Assembly: GCA_947379895.1 (NCBI GenBank)
Contig: CANCPA010000004.1
Coordinates: 1-64,000, forward strand
Direction of reading: 5' to 3'
Length of the DNA: 64,000 nt
Source: Chitinophagaceae bacterium
GTDB taxonomy: Bacteria; Bacteroidota; Bacteroidia; Chitinophagales; Chitinophagaceae
Both the position numbers and the translations under genes were made by a program. Below are positions 33,549 through 43,403 of this stretch, in pieces (positions within the stretch are counted from its first letter, which is position 1; each line of letters starts with the position of its first letter). Under the pieces are notes generated by a model that was given only the letters and a program-made list of their open reading frames with translations, was not told where the DNA came from and did no database searches.

Positions 33549-35249
33549 TTAATCAAAGCTTAATTTTATATCAATTACTTTTAGTTGAACATTACTTTCA
33601 TTATTCCATTCGTTCAAATCTAAGGTATAAACAATGTCTATGGGTTCATCCATTTGAAGTATGTCAAATTTCTCTGCCATGTTAAATCCAATTCCATTTA
33701 CTATTGTCTCTTCCTGTTTTACAACAAAACGAATATGTTGTTCTTTAACAATTTTACTAAAACCTGTATTCATTACTTTTTTGGTTATAAAAACAGGTCG
33801 CATATTATCAGGGCCAAAGGGTTCAAATTGATTAATAATTTTATAAAATGCTAAATTGATATCTTTTAATTTGATTTCTGTATCTATCAATATTTCTGGT
33901 ATGAGCGCATCAGGCGTTATTGTAGCAGCAACTACCTTTTCAAAGGCTTCAGTAAAAGGCATCACTTGCTCGGGTAACATTGTCATTCCTGCCGCAGCAA
34001 AGTGTCCGCCATATCCCAATAAATATTCTTTACAAGCATGTATCGCTTCGTATAAATTAAATTTTACTACACTTCGAGCACTACCAGATACTAAATCACC
34101 ACTTCTTGTTAGTACAATTGTTGGTCGATAATATGTTTCAATTAATCTACTTGCAACAATACCAACGACTCCTTTGTGCCAATGAGGTTGATATACAACT
34201 GTTGTTTTCTTGTTCTTAAGTGTTTCATCTTGTTCCAACATAGCCAATGCCTCACTTGTGATGCTTGCATCAGCTTCTCTTCTATCCGTATTGTCGCTAT
34301 GTAGTAATCCAGCAATCTCCATTGCTTTAATCACATCTTTTTCTATGAAAAGTTGAACAGCTTTTTTTGCATCATCCATCCTTCCTGCAGCATTTATTCT
34401 TGGCGCAATTACAAAAACTAGGTTTGTAATAAACATTTCCTTTTTTATGCCGGAAAGCGTCATTAAAGCTTTTATACCTGCACAAGGATTCTCGTTTACT
34501 TTTTTAAGGCCATAATAGGCAAGTATTCTATTTTCTCCAATCATAGGTACAATATCAGCTGCTATTGCAGTTGCCACAAGGTCAAGATATTGCATGAAAC
34601 TTTCATCAGGCAAATTTAACTTTTCAGCAAGCGCCTGCATCAATTTGAACCCTACTCCACAACCACATAATTCTTTAAAAGGATAGGCACAATCTATTTG
34701 TTTTGCATTTAATATAGCAATTGCTGCAGGTAAAGATGTATCAGGAAGATGATGATCGCATACAATAAAGTCAATATTCAATACGTTAGCATAATCAATC
34801 AATTCAACACTTTTAATTCCACAATCAAGTGAAATAATAAGTGTAATGCCTTTATCTTTTGCGTAATCAATACCTAACTTACTAACGCCATATCCTTCCT
34901 TATATCTATGTGGAATATAATAATCAACTTCTGAATATATTGAAAATAGAAACTGATACATAGCAGCAACACTTGTTGTGCCATCGACGTCATAATCTCC
35001 AAAAACTAATATCCTTTCTTTATTATTTATTGCATTTAAAATTCGTTCAACAGCCTTAGCCATATCTTTCATCAGCCAAGGACTATGTAATTCTGTAATT
35101 TGGGGTCGGAAAAAAAGTTTTGACTTTTCAAATGTATCAATGCCTCTCTGTGCAAGAATAGAACATAGAGAATAGTTTATTTTCAAAGAATTTTGAAGTG
35201 ATAATGTTTTTTCCGTAAAATCTTCTAGTTTGTGCCACCTTTTTTTCAT
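33549..35249 (-). CDS. recJ: Single-stranded-DNA-specific exonuclease RecJ
   Basis: 566 residues. A 5'-3' ssDNA exonuclease of the DHH superfamily acting in recombination and mismatch repair. Motifs in order: VFGDYDVDGTTSVA (motif I), LIISLDCGIKS (motif II), IVCDHHLPD (DHH, motif III), PRINAAGRMDDA (motif IV region) and the DHHA1 motif SGSARSV...GYGGHFAAAGM in the second half. A C-terminal OB-fold domain follows. The length is normal for RecJ. Convergent with plsC. Confidence 0.96.
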   Translation of the reverse strand: MKKRWHKLEDFTEKTLSLQNSLKINYSLCSILAQRGIDTFEKSKLFFRPQITELHSPWLMKDMAKAVERILNAINNKERILVFGDYDVDGTTSVAAMYQFLFSIYSEVDYYIPHRYKEGYGVSKLGIDYAKDKGITLIISLDCGIKSVELIDYANVLNIDFIVCDHHLPDTSLPAAIAILNAKQIDCAYPFKELCGCGVGFKLMQALAEKLNLPDESFMQYLDLVATAIAADIVPMIGENRILAYYGLKKVNENPCAGIKALMTLSGIKKEMFITNLVFVIAPRINAAGRMDDAKKAVQLFIEKDVIKAMEIAGLLHSDNTDRREADASITSEALAMLEQDETLKNKKTTVVYQPHWHKGVVGIVASRLIETYYRPTIVLTRSGDLVSGSARSVVKFNLYEAIHACKEYLLGYGGHFAAAGMTMLPEQVMPFTEAFEKVVAATITPDALIPEILIDTEIKLKDINLAFYKIINQFEPFGPDNMRPVFITKKVMNTGFSKIVKEQHIRFVVKQEETIVNGIGFNMAEKFDILQMDEPIDIVYTLDLNEWNNESNVQLKVIDIKLSFD

Positions 35250-35427
35250 TATCGCTTAATTTTATTTTGACTTTGTTTTTTAGGACAACTTCTTTATAGA
35301 AGAGGTAGGTAAAGAAATTTGATGATTTAACAAACCTTACTTTTCAATATTGATATTTTAATTGAGTTATTTTGAATGACTGATCTGGCCATGACTTTAG
35401 AAGTTTTAAAAAAACTTTTAGTCCTAT

Positions 35428-36390
35428 TTAGTATTTCCTATCAGTTGTATATCTAACTAACTCTTCTAAGGCCTGTCTTACCTCCGTGTCATCAAAACAA
35501 TGGAGAATATCAAGTGCTTCATCTCTAAATGTGAACATTTTTTTTTCAGCGTAATCTATTCCTCCAAGTATTTTAACTTGATTTATCACGTAATCAACTT
35601 TATCCTTGTTAGTGTTTTGATTTTTTATAATATAAATAATTTTCTTCTTAATTGATAAGTCACAATTATTTAATGTATAGATTAATGGTAATGTTAGCTT
35701 CTTTTCCTTTATGTCGTTACCTGTAGGTTTGCCAATATCGGAGTTGCCATAATCAAATAAATCATCTTTTATTTGAAAGGCCATTCCAACTTTTTCTCCA
35801 AATAAACGCAATTGTTCAATTTTCTCTTGATCGTTGAATGTGCTACAAGCACCCGCTGCACAGGCAGAGGCAAGTAATGAAGCTGTTTTACCATTGATTA
35901 TTTCATAGTAAACAGATTCATCTAGGTTAAGCTTTCGAGATTTTTCAATTTGTAACAATTCGCCTTCACTCATAAGTTTTACTGCTTCAGAGAGAATTTG
36001 AAGAATTTGATGATCTTGATTATTAAGTGAAAGTAATAATCCCTTTGATAAGAGGTAATCTCCGACTAAAACAGCAATCTTATTTTTCCAAAGTGCATTT
36101 ATGCTGAAAAAGCCGCGACGCTCATCTGCCTCGTCTACAACATCGTCATGTACAAGGGTGGCGGTATGTAATAATTCAACAAGTGAAGCAGCTCTGAAGC
36201 TTGATTCAGATATTGGACCACCAAGTTTTGCGCATAGCAATACAAACATTGGTCGTATTTGCTTCCCTTTCCTTTTTACTATATATTCCATTATCCTGTC
36301 AAGGAGTGCAACTCTACTTCTGACAGCATCTCTGAAATGAATTTCGAATAATTCTAATTCTTTTAATATTACTTTTTTTGCTAGATTCAT
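35428..36390 (-). CDS. Polyprenyl diphosphate synthase (trans-isoprenyl synthase)
   Basis: 320 residues from Met16 of the ORF-track protein. An all-helical trans-isoprenyl diphosphate synthase making a long-chain isoprenoid, most likely the menaquinone side chain (octaprenyl/heptaprenyl type). The first Asp-rich motif is LVHDDVVDEADERRG, the second FQIKDDLFDYG. The GKTASLLASAC region between them fits long-chain enzymes. The start was moved to ATG 36390 (MNLAKKVILKELE) because the 15 upstream residues are hydrophobic and unlike the family, and a TATATTG -7-like element lies in that stretch. Confidence 0.9.
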   Translation of the reverse strand: MNLAKKVILKELELFEIHFRDAVRSRVALLDRIMEYIVKRKGKQIRPMFVLLCAKLGGPISESSFRAASLVELLHTATLVHDDVVDEADERRGFFSINALWKNKIAVLVGDYLLSKGLLLSLNNQDHQILQILSEAVKLMSEGELLQIEKSRKLNLDESVYYEIINGKTASLLASACAAGACSTFNDQEKIEQLRLFGEKVGMAFQIKDDLFDYGNSDIGKPTGNDIKEKKLTLPLIYTLNNCDLSIKKKIIYIIKNQNTNKDKVDYVINQVKILGGIDYAEKKMFTFRDEALDILHCFDDTEVRQALEELVRYTTDRKY

Positions 36391-36489
36391 ATATTTATGG
36401 CTGCAATATAGCTTTGTGAAAACAAATAAAAGCAAAATGCAGCATTTTTAATTGTGTTCTTGTCTAAATTGCTAAATAAGTCATTTTAA

Positions 36490-36520
36490 TTTGGTAGTTT
36501 GACTAATAAATCTATTTTTG
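36490..36520 (+). promoter_or_regulatory. Complete -33/-7 promoter for the barrel protein gene
   Basis: TTTG (36490-36493), 19 bp, then TATTTTTG (36513-36520). This is the Bacteroidota TTTG-N19-TAnnTTTG arrangement, about 50 bp before the ATG at 36572. Confidence 0.65.
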
Positions 36521-36571
36521 CAAATTAATTTTATAACAAGCATATATACGTTCATCTTTTAATCAATAATT

Positions 36572-37405
36572 ATGGTAAGCAAAAAGTACACAGTTTTAAT
36601 CGCGCTTTTACTCACGTTTGGAGTATCAGCATTTGCACAAACTTCAGTATGGGATTGGAAAGACTCTTCAGTTGTCCCAGTAAAAAGTATCACTCAGTTT
36701 AATGAGTTTAAACAAAACAAAAATCCGTTTCCTCCAATGCCTCGTAATGCATGGGAAATTGGACTTGGTCTTGGAGCATCAAGTGTAACAGGTGATTTGA
36801 GTGCTAAAACAGGTTTAGGACTTAGTGTTACGCTTAGGAAAGCCCTAAATAACACGTTTTCTTACAGATTAGGTTATTTTTATTCTTACAATGTTGGTGG
36901 AGATGGAACTTTTCACAATTATGATGGAACTGTATACAACCGTGCAACAGGTGTAGGAAATTCTTTTACAAGTGAGTTGCAGAATTACTGGTCAAATCCT
37001 TATAAGAACTACTCACACAATGCTGCAATTGATTTTATAGCATCACTAAATACTGTTAGTAACTACAGAGGTGATCCAATTTCAAATTTGTATGCTTTTG
37101 GAGGTGTAGGTATAACTGCAAGTAGTACTGAAGTATTAGTTAAAGGAACTAGCTCTTATGTATTCCAACGTGGTATTCCTGGATCTCAGCTACTTTCATC
37201 AAGTGGTAAGACTATTGTGTTTACAACATTTGATTTAGGTCTTGGATATGCCTACAAGCTTAATAACAAAATTAATATTGGAATTGAAGAGCGCATTATC
37301 TCTCCTGTTAAGCACGTAAACTATGTTCAAGGATTCAATACACAAACTGGAACAAAGAATATTTATTATTTCACTGCACTTAAGTTAAACTATAACCTAC
37401 TTTAA
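36572..37405 (+). CDS. Outer-membrane beta-barrel-type protein
   Basis: 277 residues. A clear signal peptide (KYTVLIALLLTFGVSAFAQT, cleavage after SAFA) is followed by alternating beta-type strands: WEIGLGLGASSVTGDL, YRLGYFYSYNVGG, TTFDLGLGYAYKLNNKINIGIEER. The C-terminus ends YYFTALKLNYNLL, the aromatic/hydrophobic strand typical of outer-membrane barrels. No enzymatic motif. It is followed 63 bp later by the OmpA-like gene with no terminator between, so the two are probably co-transcribed and act together in the outer membrane. Confidence 0.82.
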   Translation: MVSKKYTVLIALLLTFGVSAFAQTSVWDWKDSSVVPVKSITQFNEFKQNKNPFPPMPRNAWEIGLGLGASSVTGDLSAKTGLGLSVTLRKALNNTFSYRLGYFYSYNVGGDGTFHNYDGTVYNRATGVGNSFTSELQNYWSNPYKNYSHNAAIDFIASLNTVSNYRGDPISNLYAFGGVGITASSTEVLVKGTSSYVFQRGIPGSQLLSSSGKTIVFTTFDLGLGYAYKLNNKINIGIEERIISPVKHVNYVQGFNTQTGTKNIYYFTALKLNYNLL

Positions 37406-37468
37406 GCAAAGTTTAGGAGGAGAATAATAAATTTAGAATCAAATTTTCAAAAATTTCAATTTAATAAA

Positions 37469-38266
37469 ATGATAAGTAAAAAAATTCTTTTAGTAATAGG
37501 TTTAGTGGCTTCACTTTCTTTAACATCGAAGGCACAATCAACAAGCAAAAACAGAACGGAGCCATTGTGGTGGATTAATCCGAATGATTATATTTATAGT
37601 GAATTAAGTACTCCTCAGCATATGAAATTGCCTAAGGTGTCACTTCCTGATTCTGATGGTGATGGTATTCCTGATCAATTTGATCTAGAACCAAACACTC
37701 CTGCAGGTATTCCTTCTGATTCTCATGGAAGAGCATTAGATACTGATGGTGATGGTGTTCCTGATTTTAAAGACAAGGAATTAATTACACCAACAAGATG
37801 TTTCCCTGTTAATGCTGATGGTATTGGAACATGTCCTGAATCTTCTTCTTCTTGTTGCACTGATTTGAAGAAAAAGTTACAAGATTTAATAGAAACAGGT
37901 CTTATCAGTAAAAAAGCTGAATGTAATATTAACGCTTTACCTAGTATTCAATTCAAGGGTGGTTCTCATTTATCAAAAGAAGCTGAAATTATTTTGGCAT
38001 CTGCTGCAACTAAATTAAAGGCTAGTCCTGAATGTAAAGTTAAAGTTATTGGTTATGGTGCTTCAAGTAAGGCTGCTCAACAACTTAGCTATGACAAGGT
38101 TAGTGCTGTTATTAAGTACTTAGTAGAAAAGAATGGTATCTCTGAAAGTAGAGTAATATTTGTTTACGGTCAAGATGGTGATGTAAACACGGTTGATTTA
38201 CAACCTACTACTGAAGTAGGTCCAAATTCTGTTCCTGCTCCACATCCAAATTTAAAGCGTAAATAA
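37469..38266 (+). CDS. OmpA-family protein with thrombospondin type 3-like repeats
   Basis: 265 residues. Signal peptide MISKKILLVIGLVASLSLTSKAQ. Two calcium-binding thrombospondin type 3-like repeats follow (DSDGDGIPDQFD and DTDGDGVPDFKD), typical linkers in OmpA proteins of this phylum. The C-terminal ~100 residues resemble the OmpA/MotB fold: IQFKGGSHLSKEAEIILASAATKLK, then VKVIGYGAS and QQLSYDKVSAVIKYLVEKNGI. The peptidoglycan-binding Asp/Arg pair (NxxLSxxRA) is not conserved here (QQLSYDKV), so cell-wall binding is uncertain. Confidence 0.88.
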   Translation: MISKKILLVIGLVASLSLTSKAQSTSKNRTEPLWWINPNDYIYSELSTPQHMKLPKVSLPDSDGDGIPDQFDLEPNTPAGIPSDSHGRALDTDGDGVPDFKDKELITPTRCFPVNADGIGTCPESSSSCCTDLKKKLQDLIETGLISKKAECNINALPSIQFKGGSHLSKEAEIILASAATKLKASPECKVKVIGYGASSKAAQQLSYDKVSAVIKYLVEKNGISESRVIFVYGQDGDVNTVDLQPTTEVGPNSVPAPHPNLKRK

Positions 38267-38285
38267 TTTTGTAAAATAGATTATT

Positions 38286-38311
38286 GGGCTGCTTCTTTAT
38301 AGAAGCAGCCC
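38286..38311 (+). terminator. Intrinsic terminator after the OmpA-like gene
   Basis: Perfect 11-bp stem GGGCTGCTTCT/AGAAGCAGCCC with TTAT loop, followed by a T-rich run. Confidence 0.88.
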
Positions 38312-38427
38312 TTCTTTATTTATACTATAGCATAGATTTTATTTGTTTTTGGATTATTATTAACCTTCAGAAATAGATTGTATGACATTAAACTTTTATT
38401 TTGCGCTTTTTAGAATATTATTCAAAT

Positions 38428-39225
38428 ATGAATAGGATTTATTTGTTGATTTGTTTTGTTGTTTTATTCGCTGGGTGTGCATCTAAATTTGCTCAAATCC
38501 AAAAGAGTACAGACTATGAGTTCAAGTATAAAATAGCTGATGATTACTATGCACAAAAAAGATATGTTTATGCTCAACAATTATATGAGGACTTGATCCC
38601 TTTTCTTAAAGGGACTTCAAAGTACGAAGACTTGTTTTATAAATTAGCATATAGCTATTATTTACAAGAAGACTATGTAAATGCTGAAAACCTATTTAAG
38701 ACATTTACAGAAACCTTTCCTTCTAGTAATCGTAGTGAAGAGTGTGAATATATGCGTGCATACGTTTATTTTAAGCAATCTCCAAAAATTGATCTCGATC
38801 AGGCGAATACTTCAAAAGCAATTGGGTTATTACAGGCATTTATTAGTACGCATCCTACATCAAAGAGGGTAAAAGACGCTAATGATTTGATTGATCAATG
38901 CAGAGAGAAATTAGAGTTGAAAGAATTAACTGCTGCTGAACTTTATTTTAATCTTGGTTATTATAAAGCTGCTGCAATATCGTATTCGACATTATTGGAA
39001 AATTATCCTGACTCTAAGCATGGCGATGATTACAAGCTGCATATCATCAAGTCTGATTATCAATATGCCTTATTGAGTTATGAATATAAACAAAAAGAAC
39101 GCTTTGAAAAGGTATTATCTGAATACTCAGATTTTAAAGAGAGATATCCTGATAGCAAATTATTAATTACTGCCACAGAATATAAAAACTTGGCATCAAA
39201 CTTTTTAAAAAATAGCATAAAATGA
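38428..39225 (+). CDS. bamD: Outer membrane protein assembly factor BamD
   Basis: 265 residues from Met10 of the ORF-track entry. A lipoprotein of the BAM complex that works with BamA in inserting barrel proteins. The signal sequence NRIYLLICFVVLFAGCAS has a lipobox with Cys at about residue 17. TPR-like repeats follow (YYAQKRYVYAQQLYEDL, LQEDYVNAENLFKTF, LGYYKAAAISYSTLLENYPDS). ATG 38428 is preferred because a TATTTTG -7 element (38397-38403) is too close to the upstream ATG. It overlaps rpoZ by 4 bp, the usual Bacteroidota order. Confidence 0.93.
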   Translation: MNRIYLLICFVVLFAGCASKFAQIQKSTDYEFKYKIADDYYAQKRYVYAQQLYEDLIPFLKGTSKYEDLFYKLAYSYYLQEDYVNAENLFKTFTETFPSSNRSEECEYMRAYVYFKQSPKIDLDQANTSKAIGLLQAFISTHPTSKRVKDANDLIDQCREKLELKELTAAELYFNLGYYKAAAISYSTLLENYPDSKHGDDYKLHIIKSDYQYALLSYEYKQKERFEKVLSEYSDFKERYPDSKLLITATEYKNLASNFLKNSIK

Positions 39226-39566
39226 GTAGAATTAAAAAAGGGTTTACAGTAGGTAATATCCCCGCTTCAGTTGAAACGAAAAGTTTAATAGATATTAAAT
39301 CGAAGACAGGCAATCTATATGAATCTATTGCGATTGCGTCAAGACGTGCTAATCAAATTAATATCTCTATTAGGGAAGAATTGCATAATAAGCTTGAGGA
39401 GTTTGCTACTCATACTGATAGTTTAGAAGAAATCCATGAAAATAAGGAGCAAATTGAGATTTCTAAACAATACGAAAGAATTCCTAATCCAGCCGTTCTT
39501 GCAATTCATGAATTTATGGATGACAAAATTTATTATCGTAAGAATGATACTGATTTGTTCAGATAA
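39222..39566 (+). CDS. rpoZ: DNA-directed RNA polymerase omega subunit (Bacteroidota RpoZ)
   Basis: 114 residues. The core motif NLYESIAIASRRANQINISIREELHNKLEEF matches the omega/Rpb6 fold that clamps the beta-prime C-terminus. It starts within the bamD stop region (4-bp overlap, ATGA) and is followed by a terminator before coaBC. Bacteroidota omega is often annotated as RNA polymerase Rpb6. Confidence 0.92.
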   Translation: MSRIKKGFTVGNIPASVETKSLIDIKSKTGNLYESIAIASRRANQINISIREELHNKLEEFATHTDSLEEIHENKEQIEISKQYERIPNPAVLAIHEFMDDKIYYRKNDTDLFR

Positions 39567-39587
39567 TAAGTATTAAGATGTTTAAAG

Positions 39588-39611
39588 AACGACAGTAATT
39601 TTACTGTCGTT
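39588..39611 (+). terminator. Intrinsic terminator after rpoZ
   Basis: Stem AACGACAGTA/TACTGTCGTT with 4-nt loop and a following T tract. Only 22 bp separate it from coaBC, so read-through or an embedded promoter must serve the downstream genes. Confidence 0.8.
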
Positions 39612-39632
39612 TTTTGTTACTTAATTTCAGAA

Positions 39633-40829
39633 ATGTTAGAAAATAAAAAAATATTAATTGGTATTACCGGAAGTATTGCTGCATATAAGATAATATCTCT
39701 TACACGTTTGTTAGTAAGGGAAGGTGCAGAAGTTAGAATCATTCTTTCTAAGGCTGCCACTGATTTTGTTCCTTCGTTAGTGTTAGCAACATTATCTAAA
39801 AATCCTGTTCTTCAAGATTTAACTATACAGGATGAATGGGCTAATCATGTAGAGCTAGGAAGATGGGCTGATGTTTTTTTAATCGCACCACTTACTTGTA
39901 ATACACTTGCGAAGATGGCCTGTGGTATCTGTGATAATTTGTTGTTGGCTAGTTATTTTTCAGCAACATGCCCGGTTGTTTTAGCACCTGCTATGGATGA
40001 AGATATGTGGCATCATCCTGCAACTAAAAATAATATTAAGAAAGTTCAAGAGTTTGGTAATACAATTATTAATGTTAATAGTGGTGAACTTGCTAGTGGA
40101 TTATTTGGAGAAGGTAGGATGGCGGAGCCCGAAGAAATACTCACGTTTCTTCAAGTTAAGCTAGGTAGTTCTCAAGAACTTTCCGGTAAAAATGTATTAG
40201 TAACTGCTGGACCTACTTATGAACCTATTGACCCTGTAAGGTTTATTGGGAATCATTCAAGTGGAAAGATGGGATTCGCAATTGCTGAGCAATGCCAATT
40301 AATGGGTGCGAATGTTACCCTGATTACCGGCCCAACTAGTGAAGTATTGAAACATACAAACATAAATCGTATAGATGTTGTGACTGCAAATGAAATGTTT
40401 CAGCAATCATTGAATCTTGTTGAGGATAGTGATATCATCATTATGAGTGCTGCGGTAGCTGATTATTCTCCTGTAGTTGTTGCTAAAGAAAAAGTAAAAA
40501 AGAGCCAAAAGGAGTGGAGCCTTGAACTTACAAAAACCAAAGATATTTTAGCAAGTATTGGTGCAATTAAAAAGCATCGGCAGTTCTTAGTTGGATTTGC
40601 TTTGGAAACGGAAAATGAACAAGAAAATGCTTTTCAAAAATTAGTTAATAAAAATGCCGATTGCATAATATTGAATTCACTTAAAGATAATAATTCTGGT
40701 TTTGGTTACGACACGAACAAGATTACTATACTTGAAAAGTCTGGGAGTACAATTGAATTTAGTTTGAAATCTAAAAAGGAAGTAGCTAAAGATATCGTTT
40801 CATATATAATATCTAAAGTAAATGTTTAG
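39633..40829 (+). CDS. coaBC: Bifunctional phosphopantothenoylcysteine decarboxylase/phosphopantothenate--cysteine ligase
   Basis: 398 residues, the usual length. It catalyses two consecutive steps of coenzyme A synthesis. N-terminal CoaC flavoprotein: ILIGITGSIAAYKIISL (FMN-binding), catalytic His in WANHVELG, and the motif APAMDEDMWHHPAT (PAMN-x-x-MW in most species, Asp here). C-terminal CoaB: VLVTAGPTYEPIDPVRFIGNHSSGKMG with the ligase signature, then MSAAVADYSP and KKSQKEWSLELTKTKDI. The end overlaps porD by 8 bp, so they are co-translated. Confidence 0.96.
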   Translation: MLENKKILIGITGSIAAYKIISLTRLLVREGAEVRIILSKAATDFVPSLVLATLSKNPVLQDLTIQDEWANHVELGRWADVFLIAPLTCNTLAKMACGICDNLLLASYFSATCPVVLAPAMDEDMWHHPATKNNIKKVQEFGNTIINVNSGELASGLFGEGRMAEPEEILTFLQVKLGSSQELSGKNVLVTAGPTYEPIDPVRFIGNHSSGKMGFAIAEQCQLMGANVTLITGPTSEVLKHTNINRIDVVTANEMFQQSLNLVEDSDIIIMSAAVADYSPVVVAKEKVKKSQKEWSLELTKTKDILASIGAIKKHRQFLVGFALETENEQENAFQKLVNKNADCIILNSLKDNNSGFGYDTNKITILEKSGSTIEFSLKSKKEVAKDIVSYIISKVNV

Positions 40830-41742
40830 AAGAGTTATTATAATATTTGTTTTCTTAACGTATTCATTTGTTAGTTCTTCTCAGGAATTACAGGGAAAAG
40901 TTACTGTAAATGCGACTAGAATTAATTCAACTGTTGATAAAAAAGTTTTTGTAACATTACAAAATCAGCTGACTAATTTTTTAAACAATCGCAGGTGGAC
41001 TAAAGATGTATTTAAGCCCAATGAAAAAATTGTATGTAGTTTTTTATTGAGCATTGAAAGTATTGTAGAAACTAATGTTTATAAGGGTTCTCTGATAATT
41101 CAAGCTGCAAGACCTGTTTACGGTTCTTCGTATCAATCTCCTTTGATTAATTATAAAGATGCTGATATCTCTTTTAAGTATGTTGAATACCAGCCGATTG
41201 AATTTAATGATAATAATGTACAAGGGACGGATCCTTTGATAGGTAATTTATCTGCAATTTTTGCTTACTATGCGTATACTATTATTGGGTTAGACTATGA
41301 TTCCTTTTCTCCTAAGGGGGGGGACCAAATGTTTCAGAAAGCTTTGAATATTGTTAATAATTCTCCCGAATCGAGCAATATTACAGGATGGAAACTATTT
41401 GATGGTCTAAGGAATCGGTATTGGTTTAACGAGAACTTAGTAAATAATAAGTATAATGCTATTCACGATGTTTTTTATTCCTATTACCGAAATGGTATGG
41501 ATAGCATGTACGTAAAAGAAGCCGTTGCGAGAAATAATGTTTTGAAATCAATAACTAGACTGCAATCATTTAATCAAGAGAATTCTGGTACGGCAATATT
41601 GCAATTCTTTATGCAGAGTAAAACCAATGAATTAATTGGTGTTTTCAAAAATCTTAAAACTGAGGATAAACCCAAAGCTGTTACTATTCTGACAACTTTA
41701 GATGTGTCGAATGCGCCTAGGTATAAAGAAGAAATTAAATAA
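40822..41742 (+). CDS. porD: Type IX secretion system protein PorD (DUF4835)
   Basis: 306 residues. Signal peptide (FRRVIIIFVFLTYSFVSSSQELQ). SSQELQGKVTVNATRI at the mature start, WTKDVFKPNEKIVCSFLLSI, and DPLIGNLSAIFAYYAYTIIGLDYDSF are typical DUF4835/PorD motifs. PorD is required for T9SS function, through a poorly defined periplasmic or outer-membrane role. This shows that the organism has a T9SS, in line with the relic sorting domain at 4.1 kb. Its start lies inside coaBC and its stop shares one base with the next ATG. Confidence 0.9.
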   Translation: MFRRVIIIFVFLTYSFVSSSQELQGKVTVNATRINSTVDKKVFVTLQNQLTNFLNNRRWTKDVFKPNEKIVCSFLLSIESIVETNVYKGSLIIQAARPVYGSSYQSPLINYKDADISFKYVEYQPIEFNDNNVQGTDPLIGNLSAIFAYYAYTIIGLDYDSFSPKGGDQMFQKALNIVNNSPESSNITGWKLFDGLRNRYWFNENLVNNKYNAIHDVFYSYYRNGMDSMYVKEAVARNNVLKSITRLQSFNQENSGTAILQFFMQSKTNELIGVFKNLKTEDKPKAVTILTTLDVSNAPRYKEEIK

Positions 41743-42104
41743 TGAGAAAGTATTTAAGTTATTTTTTTGTCGGAATTGTTCTGCTATCCTGCGGTAACAA
41801 GCACAACACCATTCTCACTGTTGCTGAAATGAAGCCAATAATTTGGGAAATGTTGAATGCTGATAATTTGTATTCGCAAAATTCTATTTCTGATACCTCA
41901 TTTAAAAGTAAAAAAGCTAATGTCGTCTATTATGATAAAATATTTAAACAATACGATATCACAAAGGAACAGTTTTATAATAGCTATAAATTTTATGAGC
42001 TTCATCCTCAGAAAATGAAAATTCTTTTGGATTCAGTTGAAGCTTTTGGAATGCGAGAAAAAGCAAATCTTGATAAACCTCTTATTACAAAAAGTAAAAA
42101 GTAG
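41742..42104 (+). CDS. DUF4296 small lipoprotein
   Basis: 120 residues with a lipoprotein signal (YLSYFFVGIVLLSCGNK, Cys at about residue 17). The mature part is helical (MKPIIWEMLNADNLYS, FKQYDITKEQFYNSYKFYELHPQKM), matching DUF4296, a Bacteroidota family of unknown function. Its ATG overlaps the porD stop by one base. It is the last gene of this operon. Confidence 0.85.
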   Translation: MRKYLSYFFVGIVLLSCGNKHNTILTVAEMKPIIWEMLNADNLYSQNSISDTSFKSKKANVVYYDKIFKQYDITKEQFYNSYKFYELHPQKMKILLDSVEAFGMREKANLDKPLITKSKK

Positions 42105-42267
42105 CAATAGTTAAAATGTATTTAGTTTAATAATTATTAAGCTTACAATCAAGACACAGTTTGACAATTTAAATGCAAGGAAGCTATTATTTATTTATAC
42201 TTTCTATTCATAAAAGTACCTACACATAAAAAGTGCTTAATTAATTTTATTCATGTTGTGCTGATTT

Positions 42268-43320
42268 TTATTGTTCATTTTCATAATACAGCTTGTAAAA
42301 TTTACGCCCGTTTTCTTCTACTCCTTTTTCAATTAATTCATTATTGCCGTGAATATAAACGTGAAAATTTTTATCTAGTTTTAAAACACTTTTAAAAACG
42401 CGGGCTTGTTTCTTAACTGCGGCATCTGATATAGCAAAGCTATCGCCAATTTCTGTGTCATATTCTTCTTCGTAATTGGCTTTGTAGGTCTTAAATAACT
42501 CTATAGCTTGGGTATTGTCAATTACTTCGCTTGCAAATTCATCCAAATTGAAATTATCTTTTTCTTTGAAATATTTCATTGAACGGTTTAATAAATCAAT
42601 TTTATCTGTCTTTGATACTTCTAATTCACCCTCCATTCCATCAGTAACAAAGTTTTTATAGATGCTAAGGGCAGTATTAGTTTGATTATAGTTGTCGTTT
42701 CTAACTTTTAGTTTCAAAAATTCGTCTGTCCAATAAACAGCATCGCTACTCTTATTTGTCAAGTCAATTACAGAAACCAAGTACCCCTGATTTTTATAAT
42801 TATTAAAAATCAGGCATCCTTTATCAAGTTTCTTAATGTTAATTGCTTCTTGTTCATAGCTTACTTGGAAATTTGAATTGTCAGGGTATACTTTCAAATA
42901 GGTTTCTTTTGTTTCTGATTTAAAAATTCCAATAGCATCAAACAATTCGCCTTCAATTTGAATCTGTTTGAAATGAGTAATATAAACTTCGCCTGATTTG
43001 ATTTTTGGATGATTTGAAACATCATACAGATGTTTGGCAATTGAAATAGTTAACGCATGAAAATCCTCGCTTTCCTCGAAAATTGATTCGGAAAAGTGGA
43101 ACATTTCGTTTAGTTTTAAATTATCTGATGAATGATAAAACTGATAGAGTTCATTACTTTTTTCAAATGGATTCAAGAAGTATTGCATCAGCAATTGTTT
43201 CAATATTTCATCATTAATAACTACCTCTTTATCCGAGAAATTGCAAGGTTCTAGTTGTGATTTGTTGCCAATTTTGTGAATCGAAATCTTTTCAAGTGAT
43301 GCTTCTACGTATGTAATCAT
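42268..43320 (-). CDS. Nucleoid-associated protein (NdpA/YejK family)
   Basis: 350 residues of the 37-kDa nucleoid-associated protein family (PF04245). Features: ISIHKIGNKSQLEPCNFSDKEVVI at the N-terminus, FEKSNELYQFYHSSDNLKLNEMF, then the central VYITHFKQIQIEGELFDAIGIFKSE, and KGCLIFNNYKNQGYLVSVID. In E. coli YejK binds the chromosome and topoisomerase IV; the molecular role is not settled. Convergent with the porD operon, and co-oriented with the aldo/keto reductase gene. Confidence 0.88.
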   Translation of the reverse strand: MITYVEASLEKISIHKIGNKSQLEPCNFSDKEVVINDEILKQLLMQYFLNPFEKSNELYQFYHSSDNLKLNEMFHFSESIFEESEDFHALTISIAKHLYDVSNHPKIKSGEVYITHFKQIQIEGELFDAIGIFKSETKETYLKVYPDNSNFQVSYEQEAINIKKLDKGCLIFNNYKNQGYLVSVIDLTNKSSDAVYWTDEFLKLKVRNDNYNQTNTALSIYKNFVTDGMEGELEVSKTDKIDLLNRSMKYFKEKDNFNLDEFASEVIDNTQAIELFKTYKANYEEEYDTEIGDSFAISDAAVKKQARVFKSVLKLDKNFHVYIHGNNELIEKGVEENGRKFYKLYYENEQ

Positions 43321-43403
43321 TTTTTAGTATGTCTCTTTTCGCTTTATGGTTAGCCTTAAGTGATAATTTGTTTTTTTGATTGTTAAGTATGAAAATTGCA
43401 TTT